DNA of 64,000 bases from Paramecium sonneborni (taxonomy: Eukaryota > Ciliophora > Oligohymenophorea > Peniculida > Parameciidae): positions 337,450-401,449 of the forward strand of contig CAJJDN010000022.1 in the NCBI GenBank assembly GCA_905182985.1. Direction: 5' to 3'. The translations under genes were made by a program, and so were the position numbers. Under the pieces are notes generated by a model, which saw only the letters and a program-made list of their open reading frames with translations, was not told the origin of the DNA and searched no databases. Positions 24,601 through 36,326 of the stretch are shown one piece after another. Each line of letters starts with the position of its first letter. Positions within the stretch are counted from its first letter, which is position 1.

Positions 24601-24864
24601 CAGGCTCTTTCTTTTCTACCCAATGTTTCTCCAAAAAAGTCTTTAAATTCACTACTGCACTTTATCTTACAAGATCTTACTAAGTCTAATCATCTACTAT
24701 CTTTAGTAAAGAAATTGCATATCTAATTATTTACAGGATATTTATTACAATGGTTGCATAGAAGCCTATTTTAGTAATGCTTCTCCACTGTTCACACTTT
24801 CTTATGATGTACCATATGTTAATTATAACGCATTTATTAACTATCCTAAGTCTTATGTTTGCAT
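21649..24864 (-). CDS. importin-beta family nuclear transport receptor, importin-7/8 type
   Basis: Karyopherin that binds Ran-GTP and cargo and passes the nuclear pore. About 1,040 residues. The start MQTQDLGQLINALQLTYGTS is the first helix of an importin-beta N-terminal domain, and the tail of the next helix reads NSGEALLKQAS. The body is a long array of helical repeats. Near the C terminus is a strongly acidic region (about 21840-21990, EEDDDDEDYDGEEDDY) followed by PLEDYDAILLMEKLI, the arrangement seen in IPO7/IPO8/SXM1. The protein ends in a short Gln run (KQQQQQMNK). Short introns include one of 29 nt near 22310. Which cargo it carries cannot be told. Confidence 0.83.
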
Positions 24865-24938
24865 TCACGAACTAAAATTTAAAATTTATTTTTTTAAATT
24901 TTTCAAAACTAATTGCGCTAAAATTACTTCATTATTTT

Positions 24939-27900
24939 ATGTTTCTACTATTGTTAATTTTATAATTGGCAAGCTCTTATTTCATTAATAAAGATGAACT
25001 AAAGGTATCATTATTTTTATATTAGATTATTGATCATCATCTATAACAAACTACAGATCATGATCTACTTAATGCAACATATAAAGAATATTTAGTTGGA
25101 TAGATTGATGCTGCAGATCAAATTATTGCCATTTCATCATTATCATCAACTTTTAATCAAACTATTCAGGTAGCTATACTTGCACTTAATAAACAATAAA
25201 CTTATACTGTTTATTCCCTTTTCTATGATAAATTGGTATATATCATATAACAATTAATAGCAATTATAACACTTCACTATAAATAGTTAAACACCAAAAT
25301 TTATAAGCACTTGTACTGCTATAGCATTTGATCTATAATAATATGTATTAGCGTGTGGTTAGAATTATTATTTTCAAAATGGAACTTTAATTTAACTAAA
25401 TTACATTGAAATGCAGAATACCATTTAGTTTTAATCTCATTAAAATGGATTTATTGTTATTACCAAAACTTCTATCTTTTATTTTGATTTCAATTTTAAA
25501 CTTGAAAGGAAGTAGTAACATACAGCTTAAGCTTTTTTAATTACTCATTAGTACCTCTATATAGCATAACAATAAATTATTATTATCTAAAATATTAACG
25601 AATAAGATGACTTTGAAAATATCTCATTTGAATGTAATTAATCTATCAAAGCATTTGCAGTTTTCTAAGATCATTTGTATGTTTAATGTGAAAAATTTTA
25701 AGATATTCATTATTCAGGAAAAATAATTGAATATCCTGAAATACAAACTGTATCTCTGAGCTAAACTAGAAAATTTTTAATTATTGACAGTAGAATAGCT
25801 TAAAACATTAAATATAATACTTAAATCTATTCATCTAAATATAAGATATACCCTTTAAATTTTGAAGATCATCTTATTACATTCAAAGATAAAAATGTTT
25901 ATATTGTTTAATTACTTGATTTGAGTTAAATTTCAGCAAAAAATGCATAAGATAATTTTTAAATTGGAGAACTATAATTTCTAGTAGTTGATTATGGTCT
26001 AAAAGCTCTAAAAGTTAATTAATCTACCAATAATTAACTTTAATAGCCTTAAACCCAAACCTATTATTATAGTGATTATATTATTGGAAACGACTTAATT
26101 GTGGGAGGGGATGGAGTAGATTCAGGATTTCTTGTAAAAAACTTAGATAATTAGTTATTAAGCACTGATAATTTATTATCTGTCATTAAGTATGAGTTAG
26201 AAAAGATTGCTTTCTTTTTCTTAGAAGATTAAATCATTTATGCCGATATTTGCTTATTTAATTAAATCAATATTGATTATAAATGTATAGATTCTTATAT
26301 CTTTACACGAATTCAATCTCAGCTCACAGATTTTTAAGCAATTTACAGTTAAATAACTGATTAGCTTGTAATTGCATATACTACTGAAGATTCTAAAGGT
26401 TTATAGATTTTTATCAATGATATTTTATATAAAGAGGAAGAAAATTCTGTTAAATATTTTTTAGGGTAAGAATTTTTAGTTCTTATCAAAAAATAATCTA
26501 AATAATGGATAGAAATTTTTAGATTGTAATTTTAAATTTACGATTTAGAAGCTAAATTATATATAAATGAAAATATCATTCAAATAGTATTTGGATCTGG
26601 TGAAATTTATATCTTAGATAATAATAACTAAATTAGAGCTATATCAGATTCCATTTTTGGTTGGCAATAAGTTTTCATTTAAAAATTCAACCAAACTATT
26701 TTATCAATAAATTATTCTGAAGACTAACTATTGATTACATCTGAAAAGGAAATATTTATTTATTCCTAATATTAACTGAGAGGAATAGTATAATACAATC
26801 TATTCTAACCTAAAGCATTCTATACAACTGATAAATACTTCTACATTTAAAATTCAACTCATCTAATTTAATTAATTTTAACCTAAAAGTAAGCTTTATC
26901 CAATTCTCTTTTCAGAGTAATACAATAACCATTCAATTATAGTCTTTTCTTAATTAGTTATTCCTAATTTGAATTGTTGTTTATGAACAATAAAGTCTTA
27001 GGTCTTTATAATGAAAAGAAATTTTCGATTTCTTCTTAATGTGAAAGAACTGAGTATTTTAATTTACTGAAGAAAAAGTTGAAATTCTCAAATTCATTTA
27101 ATGAATCATTAGAAATTGATATAAGCATAGTGGGAACACAATTAGCTTTGAGAGTAATTCCATATTCATTAGAAACTCTATTAAAGCCCTTAAATAGGAT
27201 TAATATCAATGATATTTTTGATGGTCCAATATCCAATATTTATATAAAAGAATCGGATAAGGCATAATTAAAATAGATGATATCATAAAGTAAAATGATG
27301 GCCACCTATTTAACAGAAAATAAAATAACTGATCTTATATATTTCTAAAATGATAAGACCTTATTGTTTCATTCTTAATTACTTTAACTTTGTGTAATAA
27401 ATTAAGAATGTTAAACATTATAAATAATTGAAGATTAAATGTGTAAATACTTAGATTAGGCTTAAGAATATGCATTTGTGATTTGTTAAAATTATTTATT
27501 GTATTTTAATAAGACATCACCTTAAAATATAAATAAACTAACAACAAATTTCAGTAAAATATAGAAATTAAGTGTTGATAAAAATTATATATCTATTTAT
27601 GGACTTTGTGATTTAAAAAAATATATTGCTATTTATGAGAACTTTAACTTAATTTATTATAATCTGACTAATGAATTGTAAGATATTTTAATTGTTAATA
27701 ATACACTCTTTTAATTAAGTTTAATTGAATTAACAATCATTGATGCTAAACTTAAAATTGTGTCTATAAATTTACTAGAAGAATTAAGTACATTCAATTA
27801 TTCTAAATTTTTTGTTGATACTCAATTTAGATAGATTAAGTATCTTTCAAATAATAATTATCTAATTACAACAAACAATGGTCCAACAATTTAAATTGAA

Positions 27901-28549
27901 ATTACTTAAGATTACAAAATTTAGTTTCTCAAGAGATATACATCAATACCTGGATATATTCCTATTGAATTAACCTAAATTACTAATGAAGTTTTTTCTG
28001 TAGTTTTCTTTGATTATCAATAAGTCGTAGCTGTATTTTATTAAATCCAGAGTTAAGAGTTGATCCCATATTTTTAATCTATAGAATTAGGTAGAATAAT
28101 AGCATCAAGTTATATACGTAAAAGCTTAGAAAATCGTTTTGTAATAAGGGATATATCAAACAATAGTAAATTAATAGAATATGATGTGAACAATAATGTA
28201 AATATTTAAAATATTATAAAGGCATAAGTATTATCGAATTAAAAAACAGAAGAATCATTATTTTTAACTTTTGTGGCTGAAAATTTTCATTTTTAAACGA
28301 TGAATGAGTCACTCAGATTATAAATAAAAATAATATCTGAATAAGAGTATTAAATAATAATTATTTTTCAGGTTTGATCATTAAGAATAGATAAATTTAA
28401 TAGAAATCTTTTTGTATTCATTTTTTGGATTAATTTTATTATTGATAATATTATTGATAGCTCGTTAAATAAGACGATATTTGTTATTAAAAAGTTTTAA
28501 TGATAGAGAGAAAAAGAAATTTGATGAAGAAAAATTAGAATATAATTGA
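24939..28549 (+). CDS. large single-pass membrane protein, secreted ectodomain
   Basis: I do not recognise the family. The protein of about 1,175 residues begins with a signal peptide (MFLLLLILQLASSYF), followed by a long ectodomain rich in beta-strand-like patterns and sparse in cysteine. At the end a 32-nt intron joins the body to SFFGLILLLIILLIARQIRR, a membrane helix with a basic flank, and a short charged tail (KKKFDEEKLEYN). So it is a type I protein with almost all mass outside the cytoplasm. Other introns are at about 25005-25025 and 25235-25260. The strand-rich ectodomain suggests a propeller or similar repeat fold, but I cannot show this. The partial gene at the right edge has the same architecture. 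The start lies only 74 bases from the divergent importin start. Confidence 0.7.
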
Positions 28550-28871
28550 TTTATCAATCAATGAATTGTGTAAAATTAAATAAAATTATTAAAAAATTAA
28601 GTATTTTTATTTCTGTTAATGGTAAAATTAAAAGGAGTTTAATTTATTTCTATATCTATCACATAAGTAAATAATGAAAGTTGATTTTGATAAGATTTCT
28701 ATTTAAGATGTATGATGTATGGTGATACGATTTGTTAGTAAAAGAAATAGAAAGAAGAACATTGAGAGAGAAAAAGATCTCTAAAGATGATAAAACAAAG
28801 AAAGGAAAAATGAAAGAAGAAAAGAGTTGAAGAAATAATAAAATGTAATAAGAATAAATGAATTATTTATT
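28550..28871. other. short intergenic or 5' exon region
   Basis: This region before the clear start of the cyclic-nucleotide-binding gene contains an ATG at about 28677 (MKVDFDKISIQD) and a Lys/Glu-rich reading frame near 28740-28830. These may be early exons of the next gene. The exon joints could not be settled. Confidence 0.4.
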
Positions 28872-30288
28872 ATGATTATTGGAGAGAGTGATCTTTATCA
28901 ATTAATACAATCTATAAATAAGAGATCAATGTTTAAAACAAAGTTTGATCTTGAGTTTATAGATCTAAGCCTAAAGGATGTGCCATTTTTTCATGATTTA
29001 CGAAAATAAGTAGGAGAAACACAATATTAATAAATATTGAGAGAACTTCAATATGAATGTCATATACCTTATGAACCTTAAGTTAATATAGGTGATATGA
29101 GTACAAAGTTTTACTTTATTTTGAGTGGGAAGTTTTTAGTGTTGACTAGAAGTTATATCACATATCAAGATATAGTGATGAATGCAGAACTGTAAGAAAT
29201 AAAACTATAAGTGATAGATAAAAGGTATTAACTTAGAGATTCTCTGATTTGACACCTTAAGGTTATTTGTACCCAGGATAGCATTTTGGTGAATAAGTAA
29301 TGATGTTTGATCAATCTCACACTCAAACAATATTACCATTAGAGAAATCTCATTTAATAGTGATAAAAAGAGATGTTTATAGAAGAATTAAAGGTAAATA
29401 GAATTATAAAAGGTAGATATTTAATCTCGAAAGTAAGATGCAGAGAAATTCGCATTGTTATCAACAGTTTCTTTGTTTAGCAAATGGTCAGCTAAAACTT
29501 TAAGATAGTTGTTAGGAGATATCAGTGAAATTAATTTCATTCCAAATTAATTAATATATTAGCAAGGAGATCCAGTTGATGCAGTCTATATAATTGTAGA
29601 TGGAGAAGTCTAGTTGTTTAGATAGTACAACAAGAATATTCATCCAATCTCAATTTTAGGATGTAAAGAATGTTTTGGAGATGATGAAATCTTGAGTTAA
29701 TTTAGAAGTCATAGTGCTAAATCTATAAATTGTGTGCGTCTTTATAAAATATTTAGAAATAAGTTTTTAGATCATATTCCTATACATTGTGAAGGAAATA
29801 ATCTTGCAAATCTATAAAGTTTTGCAACTTAATCCTAAGTTATAAATCGTCCTTTCCTCTCTAACAATTCAACTCTAAACAAATTTTCTCACTATTAAGC
29901 TCAAAATGAAGAATTAAGAGTTTATAGATCAGAATCATTAAAATCATTTAATTCACCAGCAAAAATTTGGCAAAAAGTTATGAACAAAAAAAAAGAAAAA
30001 AGCAGAACCTATTAAACAATCTCATCTACTTAATAAGTTCATGATTTATTAAGAAGAAACTATAGACATTCTGATGAATCTTTACAAGCTTAAAAAGTTT
30101 ATAATAGTCAATCTCCAAAAGTTAAGTTTGCAAATACTCCTACATATATTGAAGAAATTACCAATGATGCTAAATATAGAATACACGCAAATGGTAAATT
30201 TGATAAAACAAATTATTTGATGGGTTAAATTAAATTGAGATCGATTACGCAATCAGTTTGGAAAAAATAACTAGATAAAATTAAATGA
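28872..30288 (+). CDS. protein with two cyclic-nucleotide-binding domains, no kinase domain
   Basis: About 455 residues from this ATG after removing introns 29211-29236 and 29394-29416; sequence upstream is open and the true start may be earlier. The first cNMP-binding domain includes PYEPQVNIGDMSTKFYFILS and then YLYPGQHFGEQVMMFDQS, where the GxxFGE motif is complete. The second starts with a helix (FALLSTVSLFSKWSAKTLRQ) and has IPNQLIYQQGDPVDAVYIIV and CFGDDEILS, where the Glu and Arg of the binding cassette look weakened. The C-terminal 150 residues are basic and Ser/Gln-rich without a kinase or channel domain. It could be a regulatory subunit-like or scaffold protein; cAMP or cGMP preference is not readable. 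Next gene follows after 23 bases. Confidence 0.78.
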
Positions 30289-30311
30289 ACTTAATTATTA
30301 ATAATCTATTT

Positions 30312-30845
30312 ATGTATGATAATCCTATCTCCTCTAACTCCAATAACTTAAATTTTAGAATAAACATTGCTAAACTGTTGTAAGAGAACTTCTAAAGTTA
30401 ATCTTCATTGGCTTATAGAAGAAATGACATTTTCGGTGATGATGAAAAAAATCATTCTAAGTTAAAACCTCTAATTATTTATGATGATATTACAGATGGA
30501 TAATAGTCTATGTCTAGTTCAACATCAAGTTCATATTTCTAAAAGAAAATGAATAAAAAATTAACTTAATCAACAGAGGCTGATAATCAAATTGAAAACA
30601 ATATTTCTTTTTATACAATAATCAACAAATACTATGATTACTATAATAATCAAACTAAATAAAGTCAAATAACTGAAATTTCTTAATAACCTATTCAAAA
30701 AATTGAAAGACTTTATACAGAATATAATGAATCGTTTTAGAATACTAAGTAATAATGTAAAAGCTAAATGAAGAATAAAAATAAAGTATCAGGAACTTAG
30801 AAACTTAATTCTTCTTGTAAATAAAAAAAAAAATAAAATTTGTGA
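30312..30845 (+). CDS. hypothetical protein, Gln/Ser/Asn-rich
   Basis: Intronless reading frame of 177 codons, MYDNPISSNSNNLNFRINIA to QKKKQNL before TGA. It has a Ser-rich stretch (SMSSSTSSSYF) and an internal helix-like region (KIERLYTEYNESFQ). No domain is recognisable. An in-frame ATG overlapping the previous stop (30285) would add nine residues, but the one used here leaves a normal spacer. Composition and codon use match neighbours, so it is likely real. Confidence 0.55.
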
Positions 30846-30883
30846 ATTTATTATATTAAATTAAAATTTGTGTTATTATAAAA

Positions 30884-31972
30884 TCATAACAAATTAGTTA
30901 CTAATGCTGCATAACTCACTGAGGAATCATTTTATTTTGTCACTTGACTTGATTGGTTATATTTTGCTAATTATGTTTTTAATTATAACTTGCTTTGGTT
31001 TATTATCTAAAATAAAAAAAAAAACTAATTACATTCAATAGAACGCAGATTGGATGTCTACCACATATAGTATTCTCTGTTTTTTCTAAATATTCATAAA
31101 ATCCTTTAAGATTATGTGATTCAATTAATTTAATTGCTTATGCATCCAAATTTGCAATTGATTAATGAATTTCACCATGCTCTTTATTATAAGGAGTATA
31201 TTGAAATCTAAATTAATAATATATTATATGAACCTTTTCCCCCAATGACAAAAATCAGAAGAAATAACAAAAATTGTATTTGGATCAAGAAAATATTTGA
31301 CTAATACACTCGCCACTTAAGCATCTTATTCCTCTGAAGTTGCACCAACCATAATTGGAATTAGTTTACATTTTGGAAATGCTTTATAAATGAATGGTAA
31401 ATGCATTTCTAAACTATGCTCTTGTTCTTCAATATCTTTATTAGTAAACACAAAATTTTTTTTCAATTCTTAACTTATTTACTTTATAGCTTAAAGATCA
31501 TTTAATGTAAATACTTGGTTAATCTAATTCTATGTTGCCAAAAGGTGTTTCATACATTTCTAATTCAGACAATCCAATTCCTTTGATATAAGTATGATGA
31601 CAAGGTCCAAGTAAAAATACTCTCATTCTAGAATGATTTAAATATAATAGTAGATTACTTTTCCTTTTATAGTGAGTGTTAATATGCAAAGGCTGCTGTA
31701 GGTCCTGAATATGAAAAGCCAGCATGTCTATTTATATATAAAATTTATACGGTCCAATAATAGCTTTGATGTTTGGTATTACTTCACTTTTAGCTTTCGA
31801 TAAGAATTCATTTAATTATGCATCTAATTATTTACCTCAAGATTAATGTAATAAATGTACCATCTCCTATATACCAACTACCTGCATGAGAAGCTTCTCT
31901 AATTTTTGATGTTGCTGAATACATCTAATTATAAAATTAATTAGATAATTGATTGCGTAATTTTGTATTCAT
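30884..31972 (-). CDS. MEMO1-family protein
   Basis: MEMO1 proteins are conserved from archaea to animals; animal MEMO1 acts in cell motility signalling and has been linked to redox and copper or iron handling. Four introns give about 327 residues. The family signatures are all present: [10 protein letters not shown] near the N terminus, [37 protein letters not shown], the metal-site motif [22 protein letters not shown] and the C-terminal DSSVSYAA. The conserved His and Cys residues of the family pocket are intact. The start [13 protein letters not shown] is followed by the conserved core after about 20 residues. It is divergent from the V-ATPase a gene, 132 bases away. Confidence 0.9.
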
Positions 31973-32104
31973 GTTGAAGTAGAAAAAGATTCCTTGATCT
32001 AATGGTAAGAAAATAATGTTTAGTTTTAAGAATATGCGAAATGACCATTGGTTAGGTGTTAAATTAATATGCGGAATAAAAAATAAAGATATTAATAATT
32101 ATTA

Positions 32105-34851
32105 ATGAACTTCTTTAGATCCCAAACAATGGGCTATTACAAATTGATTATTCCAAGAGAGAGTGCCTGGAATGTCATGAATGAATTGGCTGAATTAGAT
32201 TGCATTCATTTTGTTGATTATGATCCTACATTGCCTATGATCAATAGACCATTTGCAAATTATATAAAGCGTTGCGATGACTTGCTTGTTAAAATATAAC
32301 TCATTGAACATGAAATGAAGAAATACTAAAAGAAAATTACACATTGCAAAGATGTCAATTTATTAATAAAGAACTTTAAGTAATTAATCAAAGAAAGGTA
32401 TGTTATACTATAAATACATTAGGTCTAAAGCTAGTCATACATATTTGGATGAAATTGAAAATGATATCGAAAAGAAACATCAATAACTTATTGAATAAAG
32501 CACAAATATGGAAAATCTTCACGAACGCCGAAATAAATTGATCGAACACAAATCAGTTTTATTAAAAGGAGAAGCATTGTTAGGATAATCATTTTTCTAA
32601 CCGTAACATATTCAATAGTATATAAATAGAGCCAATTATGTAGCTGAAGGATATGTAAATCTGTAAGGAAAAGAATTGGATGACATTAAAGTTTTGCAAG
32701 GATCTGTTAAATTTAATTATTTAGTTGGCGTTATCAATAAAGAAGATTAAATTAGATTTAAAAGAATCATCTTTCGTATTACTAAAGGTAATGCTTGGAT
32801 GAATACTATGGATATCGAAAGTGATTAAATCGTTGACACTAAAAATGTAATATTAAAAATAATTAAATAAGGATGACGCAAAAATTATTAAAAGCGTCTT
32901 TGTAGTAGTTTATCCTGGAGGAGGAGGTTCTAATATTATCACAAATAAACTCAATAAAATTTGTGAATCATTTTAGGTTGCTAAATATACTTTCCCCGAA
33001 AACAACATGATCTTTTAGGAAAAATTAAGATAAATTGAAACGGAATTAGTTGAAACAAGAAATGTAAATTCTAATAGTAATCATAATAGTTATTGGAAAT
33101 GACAAAAAATCAAGTTGAAGCTTATTTAGATGATTTTTAAAGAATTTATTAAAATTCTAATTGTTCATAAATAGAAGAATTAAAATTATTTTTGGTTAAA
33201 GAGAAATATCTTTATACTTAATTAAATTACCTTAGAGTTTAAGGAAGTGTGCTTTATGGTTCAATATGGTTACCTCATGGTGCTGATATAAAAGTTGATT
33301 AGGCATTGAGGGAAGTTTAAACAAGTTATGAAGGTTTACCAACAGGATAATTATAAATATCACCACCAGAAGGTACAAGACCACCTCCTACTTTTTTTGA
33401 AACAAACTAGGTTACTTGGGGATTTTAGGAAATTGTTAATACTTATGGTATGCCAAGATATAAGGAAATAAATCCTGGATTATTTACAGTTATGACATTT
33501 CCATTTTTATTTGGTGTAATGTTTGCAGATATTGGACATGGGTATAAATTTATATAATTATATCTAGATTTTGTTTATTATTATTAGGGTTATATTTATG
33601 TGTATTCAATAAAGATATCAAAGAGTCAGATTCTATATTGAAACATGCTCTAATTGTTCGACATATGTTATTAATGATGGGAGTTTGGGCATTCTATAAT
33701 GGATGGATTTATAATGATTTTATGTCAGTTCCAATAAATTTATTTGGGTCCTGCTATTATCAAGATGATGAAGGTGATGAAACGATATGGGCAAGAAAAG
33801 AAGATTGTGTGTATCCATTTGGTATAGATCCAGTTTGGTTATGTGTACCAAATGAATTAACATTTATGAATTCATATAAGATGAAATTGGCTGTTATAAT
33901 AGGTGTCATTCATATGATGTTTGGTATTATCTTAAAAGGAGTTAATGCAATATACTTTAAAAATTGGGTAGATTTCATTTTTGAATTCATTCCTCAAATA
34001 ATATTCTTTACTTGTACATTTGGTTATATGGACTTTTTGATTCTATATAAATGGTCTGAAAACTGGGATAATAGGACTTAAGATGCTCCAAGTATTATCA
34101 CGTTAATGATTAATATGATTCTAAGTCCAGGAAATGTCGATTAACCATTATGGGGAACTAAAGAGGATTCTTCAGAAGGTTAAGTTTAAACAGCTATGTT
34201 ATTAATTGCATTAATTTGTGTTCCAATTATTCTTTTACCAAAACCACTTATACTAAATTGTGAAAATAAAAAAAAACATGCTCATGAATAAAGTAATTTA
34301 ACTGATAATATGAACAAAGATCTTTACTAAAAAATAAATGAAGTAAAATTTATTTAATATTTTTTTAAAGGAATCTGAAGGCACATAAGAAAATTCACAA
34401 TTACAAGCAGAATCTTCTGGTGGTGGACATCACGAAGAATTTGGTGATATATTTGTACATCAAGTAATTGAAACTATTGAATTTGTGTTGGGATCTATTT
34501 CTAATACAGCTTCATATTTGAGATTATGGGCTTTATCATTAGCTCATGGTTAATTAGCTGAAGTCTTTTTCTAAATGTGTTTAAATGGAGGTATAAGTAC
34601 AGGAGGTTTTGTTGGTGCAATAAGAGTATATTTTATTTATTAATTTTTAGCTCCTAATAGGATATGCCATCTTCTCTTTAGTAACTTTTGGAGTGTTGAT
34701 GATGATGGATGTGATGGAATGCTTTCTTCATGCATTGCGTCTTCATTGGGTTGAGTTCTAGAATAAATTCTTCAAAGCCGATGGATACGCATTTGAAAAA
34801 TGTTCATATGCTAAAGTAATGTAAGACAATGCAGCCCCAAAAGAAGAATGA
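32105..34851 (+). CDS. V-type ATPase V0 subunit a
   Basis: The 100-116 kDa subunit a of the V-ATPase forms the stator and proton half-channels. The start [20 protein letters not shown] is the classic N terminus (FRSxxMxxxxLxIPxExA). The cytosolic half follows with coiled-coil segments, then membrane helices from about 33490 ([15 protein letters not shown]). The segment [20 protein letters not shown] and [18 protein letters not shown] contains the essential arginine of the proton path. The C terminus has [20 protein letters not shown]. Introns include 33541-33566, one at about 34347 and one at about 34627. The length, roughly 850 residues, is normal. Paramecium has many subunit-a isoforms; which one this is cannot be told. 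It converges on the subunit d gene. Confidence 0.95.
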
Positions 34852-34990
34852 TATATAATAAATTTTTATATCATACAATATTGTTATTTTATAATATAAA
34901 CTATTACTTTCAAAAATTGATATAAAATAATTTTAATGAGATGATTATTGATAAACAAATATATTAATAATTATTTTATGCATTATATGC

Positions 34991-36282
34991 TCATTTCCCT
35001 AGATGACTGAAAGGAATTATAATCTTTTTCCATCCTGGATGATTTTTTGCTAGTTTTCTTGAAATCATTTCTGCTAACCAAATAATGTTTCTAATTTCTT
35101 ATTCTTTAAGTTTCAAATAAGAATAGAAGACCTAATATATTAAGTGTATATTACTCCATATGAACCTTAACCATCAAAAGCTAGAGCATATCTTCTGCAT
35201 TCATCATCATACATAATATCGTCTAGTGTTCTATATATTAATAGATCTATGTTATTACTTTGTCTGGACATTGAATTCTTCTCTCTTTAAAGGATCAGGA
35301 GCATCTTTTAGTAAATCCCTATAATTATCACAACCTTTGACTGCTTCTCTTAAAGCATCCAAAGTCATGGCTTATAAATACAACTTTTCACAATCAGGAT
35401 ATAAATTTCCAATAGTTGGACATAATTACTTTCTGGTTGTAATTATTTTAGCTGCTGTATTTAAATCTCTGTTTCCTATTGAATTATATATGACCTAAAC
35501 AGTTTTGAAATCTGCTTCAAATTTTAATAATTCTAAGAGTGCTTCTTATGAGGTTGGCATTAACTAAATTTATTTTAATTGCTTTACTTCTTATTCACAG
35601 AACAAATAGAAATCTTCTAACCACATCTTTTTAAGTGATGTTCTAATATATTCAGGCTTCATTTCTCTGAATAAATTTTATATGTCATTTAGAGTTCTAT
35701 TTTCATGTAAATTCTCTATTGATTCCTCCAAAAATTTCATAAAATAGACACCTATAGGTGTGTCTATAAGAACATCTCTATATAAACTGCTATAATCATC
35801 TCCTTCAAGAACTTTAATATTTTTTATTTCAGGGAACCAACCAAGTGGATCAATATTACTCAAAAGTATTTCAATATCAATTTTATTCTTTAATCCTTCT
35901 ATCATATTGACTACATTATCAATCATAAAACGACATCTTTAATAATCAATTAATAAAATCATACCTCAAATGAAATAAGTATTTTGTCAATGTTCCAGTT
36001 GATTGAGCTTCAATATACTCAAATTCATCAGCCAATTTCTTTTTGAGCCTTTATCTCAATATAGATGTAGGAATTTGAGGATTGTCTGCTTATAGGCAAT
36101 TCTATATTAATTATTGTCACATTTACTTAATAATCTGTTTCTTCTAAGAAAGACTTTAATTCTGGAATTGAAGCACAATTCTTCATTTATTAATATTAAG
36201 CTTCAGTCAAAAAACTTGCTCTCAATCCTCTTATTATTGCTTCAGCATAACCATCGTCAACCCCAAAAACACAAAGATCCAT
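34991..36282 (-). CDS. V-type ATPase V0 subunit d
   Basis: Subunit d caps the proteolipid ring and couples it to the V1 central stalk. The protein begins MDLCVFGVDDGYAEAIIRGL, the family pattern (FNxxxGFxEAxVRG). It continues with LKSFLEETDY, LADEFEYIEAQSTGTL and, after a 28-nt intron near 35940-35970, MIDNVVNMIEGLKNK, DPLGWFPEIKNIKV, YRDVLIDTPIG and LYPDCEKLYLQA. The C-terminal part reads FDGQGSYGVIYTQY and KLKEQEIRNIIWLAEMISRK and ends HLGK. All segments are in family order and the length, about 390-400 residues, is normal. It ends 140 bases from the stop of the V0 subunit a gene on the other strand. Confidence 0.93.
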
Positions 36283-36326
36283 AAAATTTAATTTATTAAA
36301 TTTCTATGCAAACTTTGAATTAAAAT

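Noticed and set aside
27036..27267. Overlapping ORFs on both strands
   Set aside because: The forward one is an internal piece of the large surface protein between two TAA/TAG glutamine codons; the reverse one is its shadow.
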